Positions 7,379-13,529 of a stretch of DNA of 13,529 nt are shown here, piece after piece. This DNA comes from Candidatus Hikarchaeia archaeon HikBin4 (lineage in GTDB: Archaea > Halobacteriota > Halobacteria > Halobacteriales > Hikarchaeaceae), in the NCBI GenBank assembly GCA_009889685.1, contig WTZT01000005.1, forward strand, positions 1-13,529, given 5' to 3'. The position numbers and the translations under genes were made by a program. Positions within the stretch are counted from its first letter, which is position 1. The number at the start of each line of letters is the position of its first letter. The notes under the pieces were generated by a model. The model searched no databases and was not told the DNA's origin. It worked only from the letters and a program-made list of their open reading frames with translations.

Positions 7379-7429
7379 TAATTATTCTTCGGGATAAGGA
7401 GATATCAAGTGTTGGATTTTTAATAGGAC

Positions 7430-8026
7430 TTAGTGGGGAAGTGCTATCCAAATGGCCACGAGTAAAAGCGAGAATCCTAGTGATAAATTCAAAATACGTA
7501 CTTGCCCAGGTGTGTTGAATATTTTACGAAGTAGTGTTCCGGCAAAAGCCCACGTGCACAGCGCTGTGAAACCTAATGTTGAATTGACTAAAACGAACAA
7601 TATTTTTATGCCATACCCAGTTCCAAATTGAGTTGCAAAAGTGGTCATTAAGATGATGAAATGGATCCATGCTTTTCCGTTTACCAGTTGTAATAATAAG
7701 CCCGTAGAAAAGCCAAGTATTTGAGTAGATTCATCTGTTTTTAAAGGGGGAGAGAAGGCTATTTTATAGGAAAGATATGCAATATACAATGCGCCTGCAT
7801 AGACTAGTATTTGAATTATGTTTGCATTTTGTTCGATGAAGACAGCACCGATTCCAATTGCAAGTGCTAAAACCGTGAATCCGAAAAACATTCCCATCAT
7901 CAAGGAGAGGGTTTGGCGAAGCCCATGTTGAGACCCATGTGCAGCACAAAGTAAATTATTAGGGCCAGGAGAGAAAGTCATTGAGACCATGAATAAAGCC
8001 GTTGCGCTGAAGAGTGCCAAATCCAT
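7430..8026 (-). CDS. LysE/RhtB-family amino-acid exporter
   Basis: The 198-residue, six-helix membrane protein carries the LysE/RhtB signature SPGPNNL (19-25) after the first helix. It continues with GMFFGF in helix 2 and a pore-loop region around LQLVNGKAWIHF, where the family usually has NPKAW; the Pro is replaced by Gly here. Members export amino acids such as lysine, homoserine or threonine, or small related metabolites. The substrate cannot be told. I chose ATG at 8026 because family members start directly with this helix (MDLALF). The longer frame to 8248 would add 74 non-conserved residues that are antisense to tsr3. A T-rich element at 8051-8058 could be its TATA box. It diverges from tsr3 across 94 nt. 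Confidence 0.9.
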   Translation of the reverse strand: MDLALFSATALFMVSMTFSPGPNNLLCAAHGSQHGLRQTLSLMMGMFFGFTVLALAIGIGAVFIEQNANIIQILVYAGALYIAYLSYKIAFSPPLKTDESTQILGFSTGLLLQLVNGKAWIHFIILMTTFATQFGTGYGIKILFVLVNSTLGFTALCTWAFAGTLLRKIFNTPGQVRILNLSLGFSLLLVAIWIALPH

Positions 8027-8120
8027 AAAAGAAAAAGGGACTGCACAGGCAAAAAATTGAGGATTCGGAATGGATCTTTCTTCGATTCTCTTTTGGCACT
8101 TCTTAGCATAGAAACGTAAT

Positions 8121-8612
8121 GTGGAAATCCATATCCGGTATGAAGGTGATGATGATCCATCCAAATGCACTGCTAGAAAGCTTGCACGTTTTGAATTAGC
8201 TAAATTGCACAAGAACAATAAGTCGACGCCATATGGAATAATCCTCAATCCATATTCCGAGACTGCACTATCTCCTGCAGATCACAGATATCCATACAGA
8301 TTGGTGGCGTTGGATTGTTCGTGGGAAAGTGCTAGAGTTAATAGTTTTTCTATGAAAGGTATTCATCGGGCACTGCCTTTTTTGGTTGCGGCTAATCCGG
8401 TGAACTACGGAAAGCCGTTTAAACTTACGACTGTGGAAGCGATTGCTGCCTCTTTGTTTATTCTGGGTGAAGAAGAACAATCTAGAAATATATTATCTAA
8501 GTTCAGATGGGGATTAAATTTTTTAATACTTAATAAAGAACCTTTAGAATCATATGCATCCTGTTCATCTTCGGGAGATGTAATAAGTGTCCAAGAAGCT
8601 TATCTTTCTTGA
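8121..8612 (+). CDS. tsr3: 16S rRNA aminocarboxypropyltransferase Tsr3 (DUF367)
   Basis: Tsr3 moves the aminocarboxypropyl group of SAM onto a hypermodified pseudouridine-derived base in the small-subunit rRNA decoding region, late in ribosome maturation. The 163-residue protein is full length. Conserved blocks are DPSKCTARKLARF (12-24), LVALDCSWES (61-70), the SAM-region RALPFLVAANPVNYGKPFKLTTVEAIAASL (discontinuous, about 83-112) and FRWGLNFLILNKEPLESY near the C-terminus. It starts with GTG; the frame is closed by TAG at 8109 with no ATG between, and residues right after the GTG already match the family. The downstream gene, 68 nt away, is ribosomal protein eL40. No SD is visible. In archaea the methyl step (Nep1/Emg1) that precedes Tsr3 is not encoded in this window. 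Confidence 0.93.
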   Translation: MEIHIRYEGDDDPSKCTARKLARFELAKLHKNNKSTPYGIILNPYSETALSPADHRYPYRLVALDCSWESARVNSFSMKGIHRALPFLVAANPVNYGKPFKLTTVEAIAASLFILGEEEQSRNILSKFRWGLNFLILNKEPLESYASCSSSGDVISVQEAYLS

Positions 8613-8650
8613 ATAAATGGTTGTTTGATTGTTCAGATAAGACTCGGAAG

Positions 8651-8658
8651 TTTTAATT
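8651..8658 (+). promoter_or_regulatory. TATA box of rpl40e (leaderless promoter)
   Basis: TTTTAATT is centred 26-27 nt before the rpl40e ATG, with a purine-rich CGGAAG directly before it that could be the TFB-recognition element (BRE). The transcription start would fall on or next to the start codon, giving a leaderless mRNA. It separates rpl40e from tsr3 as an independently promoted gene. Confidence 0.5.
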
Positions 8659-8680
8659 GTGGTAGACTATACATTGGGAT

Positions 8681-8833
8681 ATGGCGCGTTTTGAACAGGC
8701 AGAAAAACGTATGTTGAAAAAAAAGATTTGCATGCGTTGTAATGCCAGAAATTCACAAAATGCAAAGTTTTGCCGAAAATGCGGGTATACAGGTCTACGA
8801 GTTAGGAGAAAAGAACGTCAAGCTGCAGGTTAA
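8681..8833 (+). CDS. rpl40e: large-subunit ribosomal protein eL40 (L40e)
   Basis: This 50-residue protein starts MARFEQAEKR and ends in the basic tail RVRRKERQAAG. Four cysteines at 17, 20, 31 and 34 (CMRC and CRKC) form the zinc ribbon of eL40. Length and Cys spacing are as expected for archaeal eL40, which in eukaryotes is made as a ubiquitin fusion and in archaea is free-standing. It binds 23S rRNA near the factor-binding site of the large subunit. It follows tsr3 after 68 nt and has its own TATA-like box at leaderless spacing. This gene alone excludes a bacterial origin for the window. Confidence 0.96.
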   Translation: MARFEQAEKRMLKKKICMRCNARNSQNAKFCRKCGYTGLRVRRKERQAAG

Positions 8834-8857
8834 TTTGGTTGTAAGAAGTTACTAGTG

Positions 8858-9466
8858 TTATGACCTATATTTTGGTTTTCGTTTCCTAGCTCTAGTTAAA
8901 GCAGTAGTAATTACTTCCACAACATTTCCATGGAAAATGGGGCCATGACCAGAGTACATATTCGTTAGATTAGGAGAAGAATTAGATAGGATCGATTCTA
9001 TACTGCATATTAAATCTTCGCGGGATCCACCAGGTAGATCGGTGCGTCCGAAACTACCGCGATTGGATGCACTGTCACTGTAAACGACCACATCTCCTGT
9101 AAAGATAGAATCGGAATTTAAGAATACCAAATGGTCTTTTGAATGTCCAGGGGTGTGGAGAGTTTTGTACCACTCATCGCCGATGAGTATTTTTTGACCA
9201 CTATTGAGTTTTGATGTTTGCAGAGGATGGTCTGCGTGACAATATAATTCGGGTTGGAAAGCACCCATGATCTCATGCAAGGATCCGATATGATCGGGGT
9301 GTTGATGGGTCAATAGGATAGAATCTATGGTAGAAGTTTGACGGTAGATTTTTTCCAGAGTATCGGGATCTGAGCCTACGTCTATGAGAGTGATTCTTTC
9401 TCCAAAAATCAAATATGCATTAGAAGTGAAAACGGTGGAATCGTGGGTTAGGTTGCAAACGTCCAT
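8858..9466 (-). CDS. metallo-beta-lactamase-fold hydrolase (glyoxalase II-like)
   Basis: With the ATG at 9466 the protein has 202 residues. It contains all metal ligands of the MBL fold: THQHPDHIG (His54, His56, Asp58, His59), TPGHS (His108), FTGDVV (Asp125) and SGHGP (His174). GSFGRTDLPGGS lies between the last two, a block seen in glyoxalase II-like archaeal and bacterial members. Likely chemistry is hydrolysis of a thioester or ester with two zinc or iron ions; the substrate is unknown. The C-terminal tail ARKRKPKYRS is strongly basic. A longer start at 9517 would overlap the upstream DUF454 gene by 46 nt; the start at 9466 leaves a 5-nt gap and matches the first family strand. The two genes very likely form one transcript. 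Confidence 0.92.
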   Translation of the reverse strand: MDVCNLTHDSTVFTSNAYLIFGERITLIDVGSDPDTLEKIYRQTSTIDSILLTHQHPDHIGSLHEIMGAFQPELYCHADHPLQTSKLNSGQKILIGDEWYKTLHTPGHSKDHLVFLNSDSIFTGDVVVYSDSASNRGSFGRTDLPGGSREDLICSIESILSNSSPNLTNMYSGHGPIFHGNVVEVITTALTRARKRKPKYRS

Positions 9467-9471
9467 GAAAT

Positions 9472-9897
9472 TCAAGAAATATTTATCGAAGAGGATTCGG
9501 GGTATCGATTGGTCCAAAGTATAGCCAATATCATAATAATAACTACAGCTCCAGTGAAATGTATGGATTTTGTTGTTACCCAGATTATAGTAGAACTAAC
9601 CCACATAGATAACATCATTAGATATCGTGCTTTTCTGGGGAAGATTCGTTCGGTTTCCCAATTATAAAGAAAGGGCCCAAAAGTTGAATGGGAGTACAAG
9701 TAATTGTGCCATTTTTCAGAACTTTTACTAAACGCCCAGGCAGCAGTGATTAGAAAAACAGCAAAAGGGATTCCAGGAGTGATAACGCCAACGTAAGCCA
9801 TGAAAAGAGCTGCAAAACCAAGCGCCAGGTACATGTATTTTTTCAAAGTAGAAGATTGTACTTCAAATGGAGAGATTTTAGAGGGGACAGAATTCAT
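9472..9897 (-). CDS. DUF454 (YbaN-like) inner-membrane protein
   Basis: This 141-residue protein has two hydrophobic stretches in the first 56 residues and a hydrophobic hairpin at about 92-128. The family core reads GVITPGIPFAVFLITAAWAFSKSSEKWHNYL (37-67, key residues P41, P44, F56, S57, S59, S60), then FGPFLYNWETERIFPRKARY (73-92). These match the P-x-x-PF / F-A-x-S-S / G-x-x-x-x-x-x-x-R-x-I-P-x-x-A-K pattern of DUF454. The function of the family is unknown; its E. coli member YbaN is an inner-membrane protein. It is followed by the MBL hydrolase 5 nt downstream and diverges from the uracil-DNA glycosylase gene with only 27 nt between the start codons. A TATA-like ATATACTA on the minus strand lies about 25 nt before its ATG. 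Confidence 0.87.
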   Translation of the reverse strand: MNSVPSKISPFEVQSSTLKKYMYLALGFAALFMAYVGVITPGIPFAVFLITAAWAFSKSSEKWHNYLYSHSTFGPFLYNWETERIFPRKARYLMMLSMWVSSTIIWVTTKSIHFTGAVVIIMILAILWTNRYPESSSINIS

Positions 9898-9924
9898 AAG
9901 CTACCAATACAACTACTATAGTAT
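9898..9924. promoter_or_regulatory. 27-nt divergent start region, DUF454 and UDG
   Basis: Two divergent start codons are separated by only 27 nt. The best TATA-like element for DUF454 (minus-strand ATATACTA, about 9918-9925) overlaps the UDG start codon. The UDG promoter must lie inside or beside the first DUF454 codons; only a weak candidate is seen there. Both mRNAs would be leaderless or nearly so. Confidence 0.35.
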
Positions 9925-10500
9925 ATGGAGAATATGAGGGGATCGGAAGTAATCTCATGCGAACGCTGCCCGGCCTTGGTAGCTTCACGATCTATGATTG
10001 TTAACGGGGATGGAAAATTAAATGCAGAAATGTTATTTGTAGGAGAGGGTCCAGGGAGAGAAGAAGATATAAATGGGAAACCATTTGTGGGTCGGAGTGG
10101 TTCTGTTCTTGATAAAAGTTTACAGAAAAACGGCATAGAAAGAAAGGACATTAGAATCACGAATTGTGTTCGCTGTAGACCTCCAGAAAACAGAAATCCT
10201 TCCAAGGAAGAACTTTATAATTGTAAGAATCACTTGCATACCGAAATTCAACTGGTAAATCCTAGTCTAGTTATCGCATTGGGACGGGTTCCATCTGAAC
10301 ATCTACTTCAAAGAAAAGTAAAAGTTACAGAAGAAGCGGGGAAAATAGAACTAGTAAATATTGCGGGCGTAGATCGATTTGTGTTGATTTGTATTCACCC
10401 GGCTGCGACTTTATATAATCCAAATCAAAAAATGATTTTTGAATCTGCAATTTCAAAAGCGGTAGAGTGGATTGAATCAAAAAGAACAGAGGAGAAATAG
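9925..10500 (+). CDS. udg: type 4 uracil-DNA glycosylase (Fe-S)
   Basis: The enzyme removes uracil, from cytosine deamination or dUTP misuse, to start base-excision repair. The 191-residue protein has the family 4 layout. Cys12 and Cys15 (SCERC) plus Cys84 and Cys100 are placed to hold the 4Fe-4S cluster. Motif A is GEGPGREED (40-48), followed by GKPFVGRSGS (51-60), ITNCVRCRPPENRNP (78-92) and the motif B HPAATLYNP (158-166) with the catalytic-site His. Cys81 is an additional cysteine between the cluster ligands. The ATG at 9925 gives MENMRGSEVISCERC; a second Met at residue 4 (9934) is an alternative start. hisH follows on the same strand after about 75 nt but is unrelated in function. Confidence 0.94.
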   Translation: MENMRGSEVISCERCPALVASRSMIVNGDGKLNAEMLFVGEGPGREEDINGKPFVGRSGSVLDKSLQKNGIERKDIRITNCVRCRPPENRNPSKEELYNCKNHLHTEIQLVNPSLVIALGRVPSEHLLQRKVKVTEEAGKIELVNIAGVDRFVLICIHPAATLYNPNQKMIFESAISKAVEWIESKRTEEK

Positions 10501-10576
10501 AACTAGTTAACATGCGGTTTCGGTGCATAATCTTTTTCTGGATTGTTAGTCTAATAGAGTAAGTGAGAAGTTGACC

Positions 10577-11203
10577 GTGACTACTGTAAAAATAGCAATA
10601 ATAGATTATGGATTGGGCAATTTAAGGAGTGTTAGAAAGGGATTTGAGCGTTCTGGAGGGGATGTGCTTGTTACATCGAACATGGACATCGTATCACACG
10701 CGGATGGTGTAGTGCTGCCAGGAGTGGGAGCGTTTTCAGAAGGTATGGAAAATGCAGAGCCACTTAGAAAAAACATTATTGAAATTAGTGAAAGTGGGAT
10801 CCCTATGTTTGGTATTTGTTTGGGAATGCAAATGTTACTGACAGAATCTGAAGAATCGGAAGGTGTAGGTCAAGGGGACGTTCAAGGACTAGATCTAATT
10901 CCCGGAAAGAATGTTAGGATTAGAAATGAAAAGGTACCACATATGGGATGGAACGAATTGAAGATCGTACAAGAGCATCCTTTTGTCAAAGGAGTGGATG
11001 GATTACATGCTTATTTCGTTCACTCATATCATGCAGTGCCGGATGATAATTCAGCGGTGATTTCGACTACAGAATATGGAGTAGAATTTGCCAGTATAAT
11101 TGCTAGAGAAAATGTTTTTGGGACACAATTTCACCCTGAAAAATCTGGAGAAACAGGTTTGAAAATTCTTCGTAATTTTATTGAATTTTGTCAGAGTGTA
11201 TGA
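10577..11203 (+). CDS. hisH: imidazole glycerol phosphate synthase, glutaminase subunit HisH
   Basis: HisH releases ammonia from glutamine and channels it to HisF for imidazole ring closure in histidine synthesis. The 208-residue class I glutamine amidotransferase shows the N-terminal IAIIDYGLGNLRSV, the LPGVGAF loop, the nucleophile elbow GICLGMQML with Cys81, VPHMGWNEL, YFVHSYH and the His-Glu pair in FHPEKSG (His186, Glu188). All catalytic residues are present. The start is GTG at 10577; a TTG at 10571 would add two residues (Met-Thr-Val). No in-frame ATG exists after the stop at 10547. No other his gene is in the window, so the pathway is scattered here, unlike in clustered his operons. 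Confidence 0.95.
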   Translation: MTTVKIAIIDYGLGNLRSVRKGFERSGGDVLVTSNMDIVSHADGVVLPGVGAFSEGMENAEPLRKNIIEISESGIPMFGICLGMQMLLTESEESEGVGQGDVQGLDLIPGKNVRIRNEKVPHMGWNELKIVQEHPFVKGVDGLHAYFVHSYHAVPDDNSAVISTTEYGVEFASIIARENVFGTQFHPEKSGETGLKILRNFIEFCQSV

Positions 11204-11216
11204 TTCTGAAAAAATT

Positions 11217-11426
11217 TCAAGAGATATTTTCAGGAGTGAGAATACTAAGGGCGATGATTAAAAATATAAATAAAAAGGAAAGTAATCCAGGTACGAATAC
11301 TAGTGGCTCTGTTAAATTTCCCCCGGTGCTTTTCATTATAGCTAGAGATACACCGAATCCAACGGGGAGAGATAGGAATAGGGACCAGAAAATTTCAGAT
11401 GGTTTTGTGTTTTGGAAAAATTTCAT
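11217..11426 (-). CDS. small two-helix membrane protein
   Basis: This 69-residue protein is not recognised. A basic N-terminus (MKFFQNTKPSE) is followed by a hydrophobic helix at about 12-31, a polar loop with STGGNLTEP, and a second helix at about 42-64. Such small two-helix proteins are usually membrane-embedded partners. Its ATG overlaps the stop of the upstream SWIM gene as ATGA on the minus strand, so translation of the two is probably coupled. That tight overlap is the main argument that it is a real gene. Its stop lies 13 nt from the convergent hisH stop. Charge pattern suggests an N-in topology with both ends cytoplasmic. Confidence 0.65.
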   Translation of the reverse strand: MKFFQNTKPSEIFWSLFLSLPVGFGVSLAIMKSTGGNLTEPLVFVPGLLSFLFIFLIIALSILTPENIS

Positions 11427-11764
11427 AATAAATCTCTGACTTCAGAATACCACATATCATGGTAATCGGTACTTCCGGTTCTTTCGGCGAGATCTACTGC
11501 TAATAAATGCCAGCATTTCTTATTCGTGTCGCTTTTGATAGTATATTCGGAGCCTTTGCAAGTGCACATACCATCTTCCACAATATATTCGTCGTCGTAT
11601 CCGACAACTACGGTGAAATCCCGGTATTGTTTGACCCGGTCTTCTTGGATGGCTTCGAGAGCCTTTTCTCCGCGAGTTCCATTTTTTTGTAGTAGTGCCT
11701 CTACGTAAGTGTTAGTGGAGTTTTCAGGGGGTAATGAGTTGCCCTTCCGATTAGATGATGGCAC
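11423..11764 (-). CDS. SWIM zinc-finger protein
   Basis: The 113-residue protein carries a C-terminal SWIM zinc finger: Cys67-Thr-Cys69, a 14-residue spacer, then Cys84-Trp-His86 followed by LLAVDLAER. This is the CxCxnCxH arrangement of SWIM domains, which bind nucleic acid or protein partners. Before it, residues 34-66 form a short beta-hairpin-like lead (FTVVVGYDDEYIV), as in many SWIM proteins; the first 30 residues are polar and probably disordered. Archaeal SWIM proteins have been compared with eukaryotic Sws1, a partner of Rad51 paralogs, but no RadA-like gene is nearby. The start is GTG, with TTTTATTA about 27 nt upstream at leaderless spacing. It overlaps the downstream membrane-protein gene by four bases. 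Confidence 0.8.
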   Translation of the reverse strand: MPSSNRKGNSLPPENSTNTYVEALLQKNGTRGEKALEAIQEDRVKQYRDFTVVVGYDDEYIVEDGMCTCKGSEYTIKSDTNKKCWHLLAVDLAERTGSTDYHDMWYSEVRDLL

Positions 11765-11786
11765 AAGAGATATTGGAGCTCTAGGG

Positions 11787-11794
11787 TAATAAAA
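11787..11794 (-). promoter_or_regulatory. TATA box of the SWIM-protein gene (leaderless)
   Basis: On the minus strand this reads TTTTATTA, centred 26-27 nt before the GTG start at 11764. This is the same spacing seen at rpl40e. It supports the GTG start and a leaderless two-gene transcript. Confidence 0.45.
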
Positions 11795-11880
11795 GCAAAT
11801 AACTTGTTAACGTTTCTAGATACAAAATGGCAATTAACGATAAACGATGGATTTTCAGGTTGTGCCACGGACTGGGGTAT

Positions 11881-12987
11881 ATGTATACAATCTCAGAAGG
11901 AGGGATTGAAGCTACAGTTCCATCGGTGTCTGTATCAGGAAGGACTAAAGATGTGTTTTTCAATCCGAATATGGAGTTAAATAGGGATATAACAATGGCA
12001 GTATTGCGGGCATATAGGACAGAAGGAATTGATACATATCTTGATGCAAATGCGGCGACTGGAATAAGAGGAGTGAGGGCCGCGTCAGAAGGTTGGGAAG
12101 TGACACTAGTAGACATTGATGAAGATGCCGCTAAGCTATGCAAATCTAACTTAATTAAGAATGGACTATCAGGGGAAGTATATCAAAAGGATGTTAATAT
12201 CATTCTTCGAATGAATAGATATGACGTAGTGGATATAGATCCATTTGGTAGCCCAATTTCTTTCTTAGACAGTGCGTTTCGGGGAGCACGTCATTTGATT
12301 TGTGTGACCGCGACCGATACTGCGCCTCTTTGTGGTGCTCATTTCCAGGCAGGTGTTCGTCGATACAATGCCATTCCTCGGAAAACAGAATACCATGCAG
12401 AAGTGGGCATCAGAATTCTTCTCTCTTCGATGGCGAGAATGGCTGCACAATATGACGTTGGAATTAATCCCATCTTATGTCACGCAACGCGTCATTATTA
12501 TAGAGTGTATGTAGAGATAGAAAGGAGAGTATCCAAAGCAAATGAATCATTGGAAAAATTGGGATACTTACATCATTGTACTTCTTGTTTACATCGTGAT
12601 ACTCAAGAGGGTCTAATTGCATTCCCACCTTCTGTTTGTCCTTCGTGTAGGAGTGCAAAGATGATAACTTCAGGTCCTATTTGGTTGGGAAATACCACTA
12701 GCAAAAATTTTGTAAATAAGGTTAAAGAACATATAACTGAAGATATGGGTATGGCAAATAGAGCGCAAAAAATCTTTTCAAGATTATTAGAAGAACTAGA
12801 TGTCCCTATGCATTATGATCAGCACAAATTATGTCGATTGTGGAAACTGCCAGCTTCTTCTATGGAAATGTTTGTTAAGCAGTTATCAGATGCGGGTTTT
12901 CAGGCTTCAAGGACTCACTATGGCGGGACTACGTTGAAAACAAATGCTACGGTTTCAGAAATATACGAAATTATAAAAAATAGTTGA
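11881..12987 (+). CDS. trm1: tRNA (guanine-26 N2)-dimethyltransferase Trm1
   Basis: Trm1 methylates N2 of G26 in many tRNAs, using SAM, at the junction of the D and anticodon stems. With the ATG at 11881 the protein has 368 residues. Family landmarks are FFNPNMELNRD (26-36), the SAM motif DANAATGIRG (55-64), VDIDPFGSP (117-125) with the catalytic Asp-Pro-Phe, TATDTAPLCG (143-152), and the C-terminal zinc site CTSC and CPSC (233, 236, 253, 256) followed by SGPIWLG. An upstream ATG at 11827 would add 18 residues (MAINDKRWIF...), but the remembered Pyrococcus Trm1 N-terminus aligns with MYTISEGGIEATVP, so I prefer the shorter form. It diverges from the SWIM gene and ends one base before the convergent glutamine synthetase stop. 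Confidence 0.93.
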   Translation: MYTISEGGIEATVPSVSVSGRTKDVFFNPNMELNRDITMAVLRAYRTEGIDTYLDANAATGIRGVRAASEGWEVTLVDIDEDAAKLCKSNLIKNGLSGEVYQKDVNIILRMNRYDVVDIDPFGSPISFLDSAFRGARHLICVTATDTAPLCGAHFQAGVRRYNAIPRKTEYHAEVGIRILLSSMARMAAQYDVGINPILCHATRHYYRVYVEIERRVSKANESLEKLGYLHHCTSCLHRDTQEGLIAFPPSVCPSCRSAKMITSGPIWLGNTTSKNFVNKVKEHITEDMGMANRAQKIFSRLLEELDVPMHYDQHKLCRLWKLPASSMEMFVKQLSDAGFQASRTHYGGTTLKTNATVSEIYEIIKNS

Positions 12988-12988
12988 G

Positions 12989-13529
12989 TTAGAAAATGCG
13001 CAGATAACGATCGTGCTCCCATGGAGATACAGATACCAAATAATCTGCATATTCATCTCGTTTGGTGGCTATGAATTCTTTTGTTATGTGAGATCCAAGG
13101 GCGTTGCATATGACATCATCTGCTTCGAGTGCATCAAGTGCATCTCCTAGGTTGCTTGGGAGAATTGTGATTCCGTGCTCCTCTTGTTTTATGGAATCGA
13201 AATCATATATGTTTTCACGCACAGGTGCTGGTGCCTCTAATTCTCGATTGATACCGTCTAGGCCTGCTTCTATCATTGTGGATAGGGCCAAGTAAGGGTT
13301 ACAGGCAGGGTCTGGAGAACGGAACTCTATACGAGTTCCTGCAGTAGTACTTGAAGCTGGTTTTCTAATCAATGCGGATCTGTTGACGTCACTCCAAGCT
13401 ATGTATACGGGTGCTTCATATCCTGGAACTAGACGTTTGTAAGAGTTGACTATCGGATTGCAGATTGCAGTTAAAGCAGGGGCATGTTCTAGTAAACCTG
13501 CGAGATATTGCTTCGCCACATCAGAAAGA
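12989..13529 (-). CDS. glnA: glutamine synthetase type I, C-terminal part (cut by window edge)
   Basis: Only the last about 180 codons are present; the frame stays open through the right edge, so the gene is partial because of the window and not broken. Visible blocks are ICNPIVNSYKRLVPGYEAPVY (discontinuous match, 19-39 of the visible protein from its GTG at 13519), SDVNRSALIRKP, TRIEFRSPDPACNPYLALSTMIEAGLDGI and the C-terminal SPWEHDRYLRIF. The first two carry the glutamate and ATP-binding arginines, and the RIEFRSPDP strand carries the conserved Arg/Glu of the active site. The enzyme makes glutamine from glutamate, ammonia and ATP. No Tyr adenylylation loop of the beta type is evident here, in line with an archaeal alpha-type enzyme. 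The true start and any promoter lie outside. Confidence 0.95.
   Translation of the reverse strand, partial: LSDVAKQYLAGLLEHAPALTAICNPIVNSYKRLVPGYEAPVYIAWSDVNRSALIRKPASSTTAGTRIEFRSPDPACNPYLALSTMIEAGLDGINRELEAPAPVRENIYDFDSIKQEEHGITILPSNLGDALDALEADDVICNALGSHITKEFIATKRDEYADYLVSVSPWEHDRYLRIF

Noticed and set aside
9925..10500. UDG motif A reads GEGPG and not GEAPG
   Set aside because: Both forms occur in family 4 UDGs, to my knowledge, so this is not unusual.
11781..12143. 120-residue minus-strand frame overlapping the trm1 5' region
   Set aside because: It is antisense to conserved Trm1 SAM motifs and would collide with the SWIM promoter.
12989..13529. Glutamine synthetase looks truncated
   Set aside because: The reading frame runs open through the last base of the window, so it is cut by the window edge and not a pseudogene.
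1..13529. tRNA or rRNA genes, CRISPR arrays, insertion sequences, prophage or toxin-antitoxin pairs
   Set aside because: All intergenic gaps are under 120 nt. None shows a tRNA T-loop pattern or repeated spacer units, and no transposase, integrase, nuclease-helicase or antitoxin-like gene is encoded.

Overview
The window is a gene-dense piece of an archaeal chromosome, AT-rich by eye. Archaeal markers are a 50-residue eL40 (L40e) ribosomal protein, a Tsr3-type rRNA aminocarboxypropyltransferase, a Trm1 tRNA dimethyltransferase, TATA-like boxes about 27 nt before start codons, and almost no Shine-Dalgarno sequences. Low G+C, bacterial-type SerS, a haloarchaeal-style Tat lipoprotein and a free-living gene mix suggest a marine Euryarchaeota/Thermoplasmatota lineage such as Marine Group II or III. 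That placement is inference and needs a marker-gene tree. I see no RNA genes, CRISPR arrays, insertion sequences or prophage.

Region 1 (32-5145) holds five leftward genes. In transcription order they are a class I SAM methyltransferase, a ThuA-family protein, a DUF151 bifunctional-nuclease-family protein, a gamma-glutamyltransferase-superfamily Ntn hydrolase and an MFS transporter. Gaps are 31-82 nt, so this may be one loose operon or several leaderless units. The Ntn hydrolase keeps the catalytic Thr but has lost the residues that bind glutamate in true GGTs. The ThuA protein also departs from the usual family motifs.

Region 2 (5146-8026) starts with a 119-nt divergent promoter region containing a 12-bp perfect palindrome. 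Rightward serS follows and shares its stop codon, tail to tail, with a leftward Tat-type rhodanese lipoprotein. Next upstream on the minus strand is a LysE/RhtB exporter.

Region 3 (8121-11203) contains tsr3 and rpl40e (rightward, ribosome maturation and structure), a leftward DUF454 membrane protein plus metallo-beta-lactamase hydrolase pair, then rightward type 4 uracil-DNA glycosylase and hisH.

Region 4 (11217-13529) has a leftward SWIM zinc-finger protein coupled by an ATGA overlap to a tiny two-helix membrane protein, rightward trm1, and the 3' part of a leftward type I glutamine synthetase cut by the window edge.

Most of this is housekeeping with accessory membrane and hydrolase genes. 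I do not see a clear new defence or mobile system. The best leads are the reprogrammed GGT-like hydrolase in its cluster, the SWIM/membrane pair, the fused rhodanese lipoprotein, and palindromes next to leaderless promoters.
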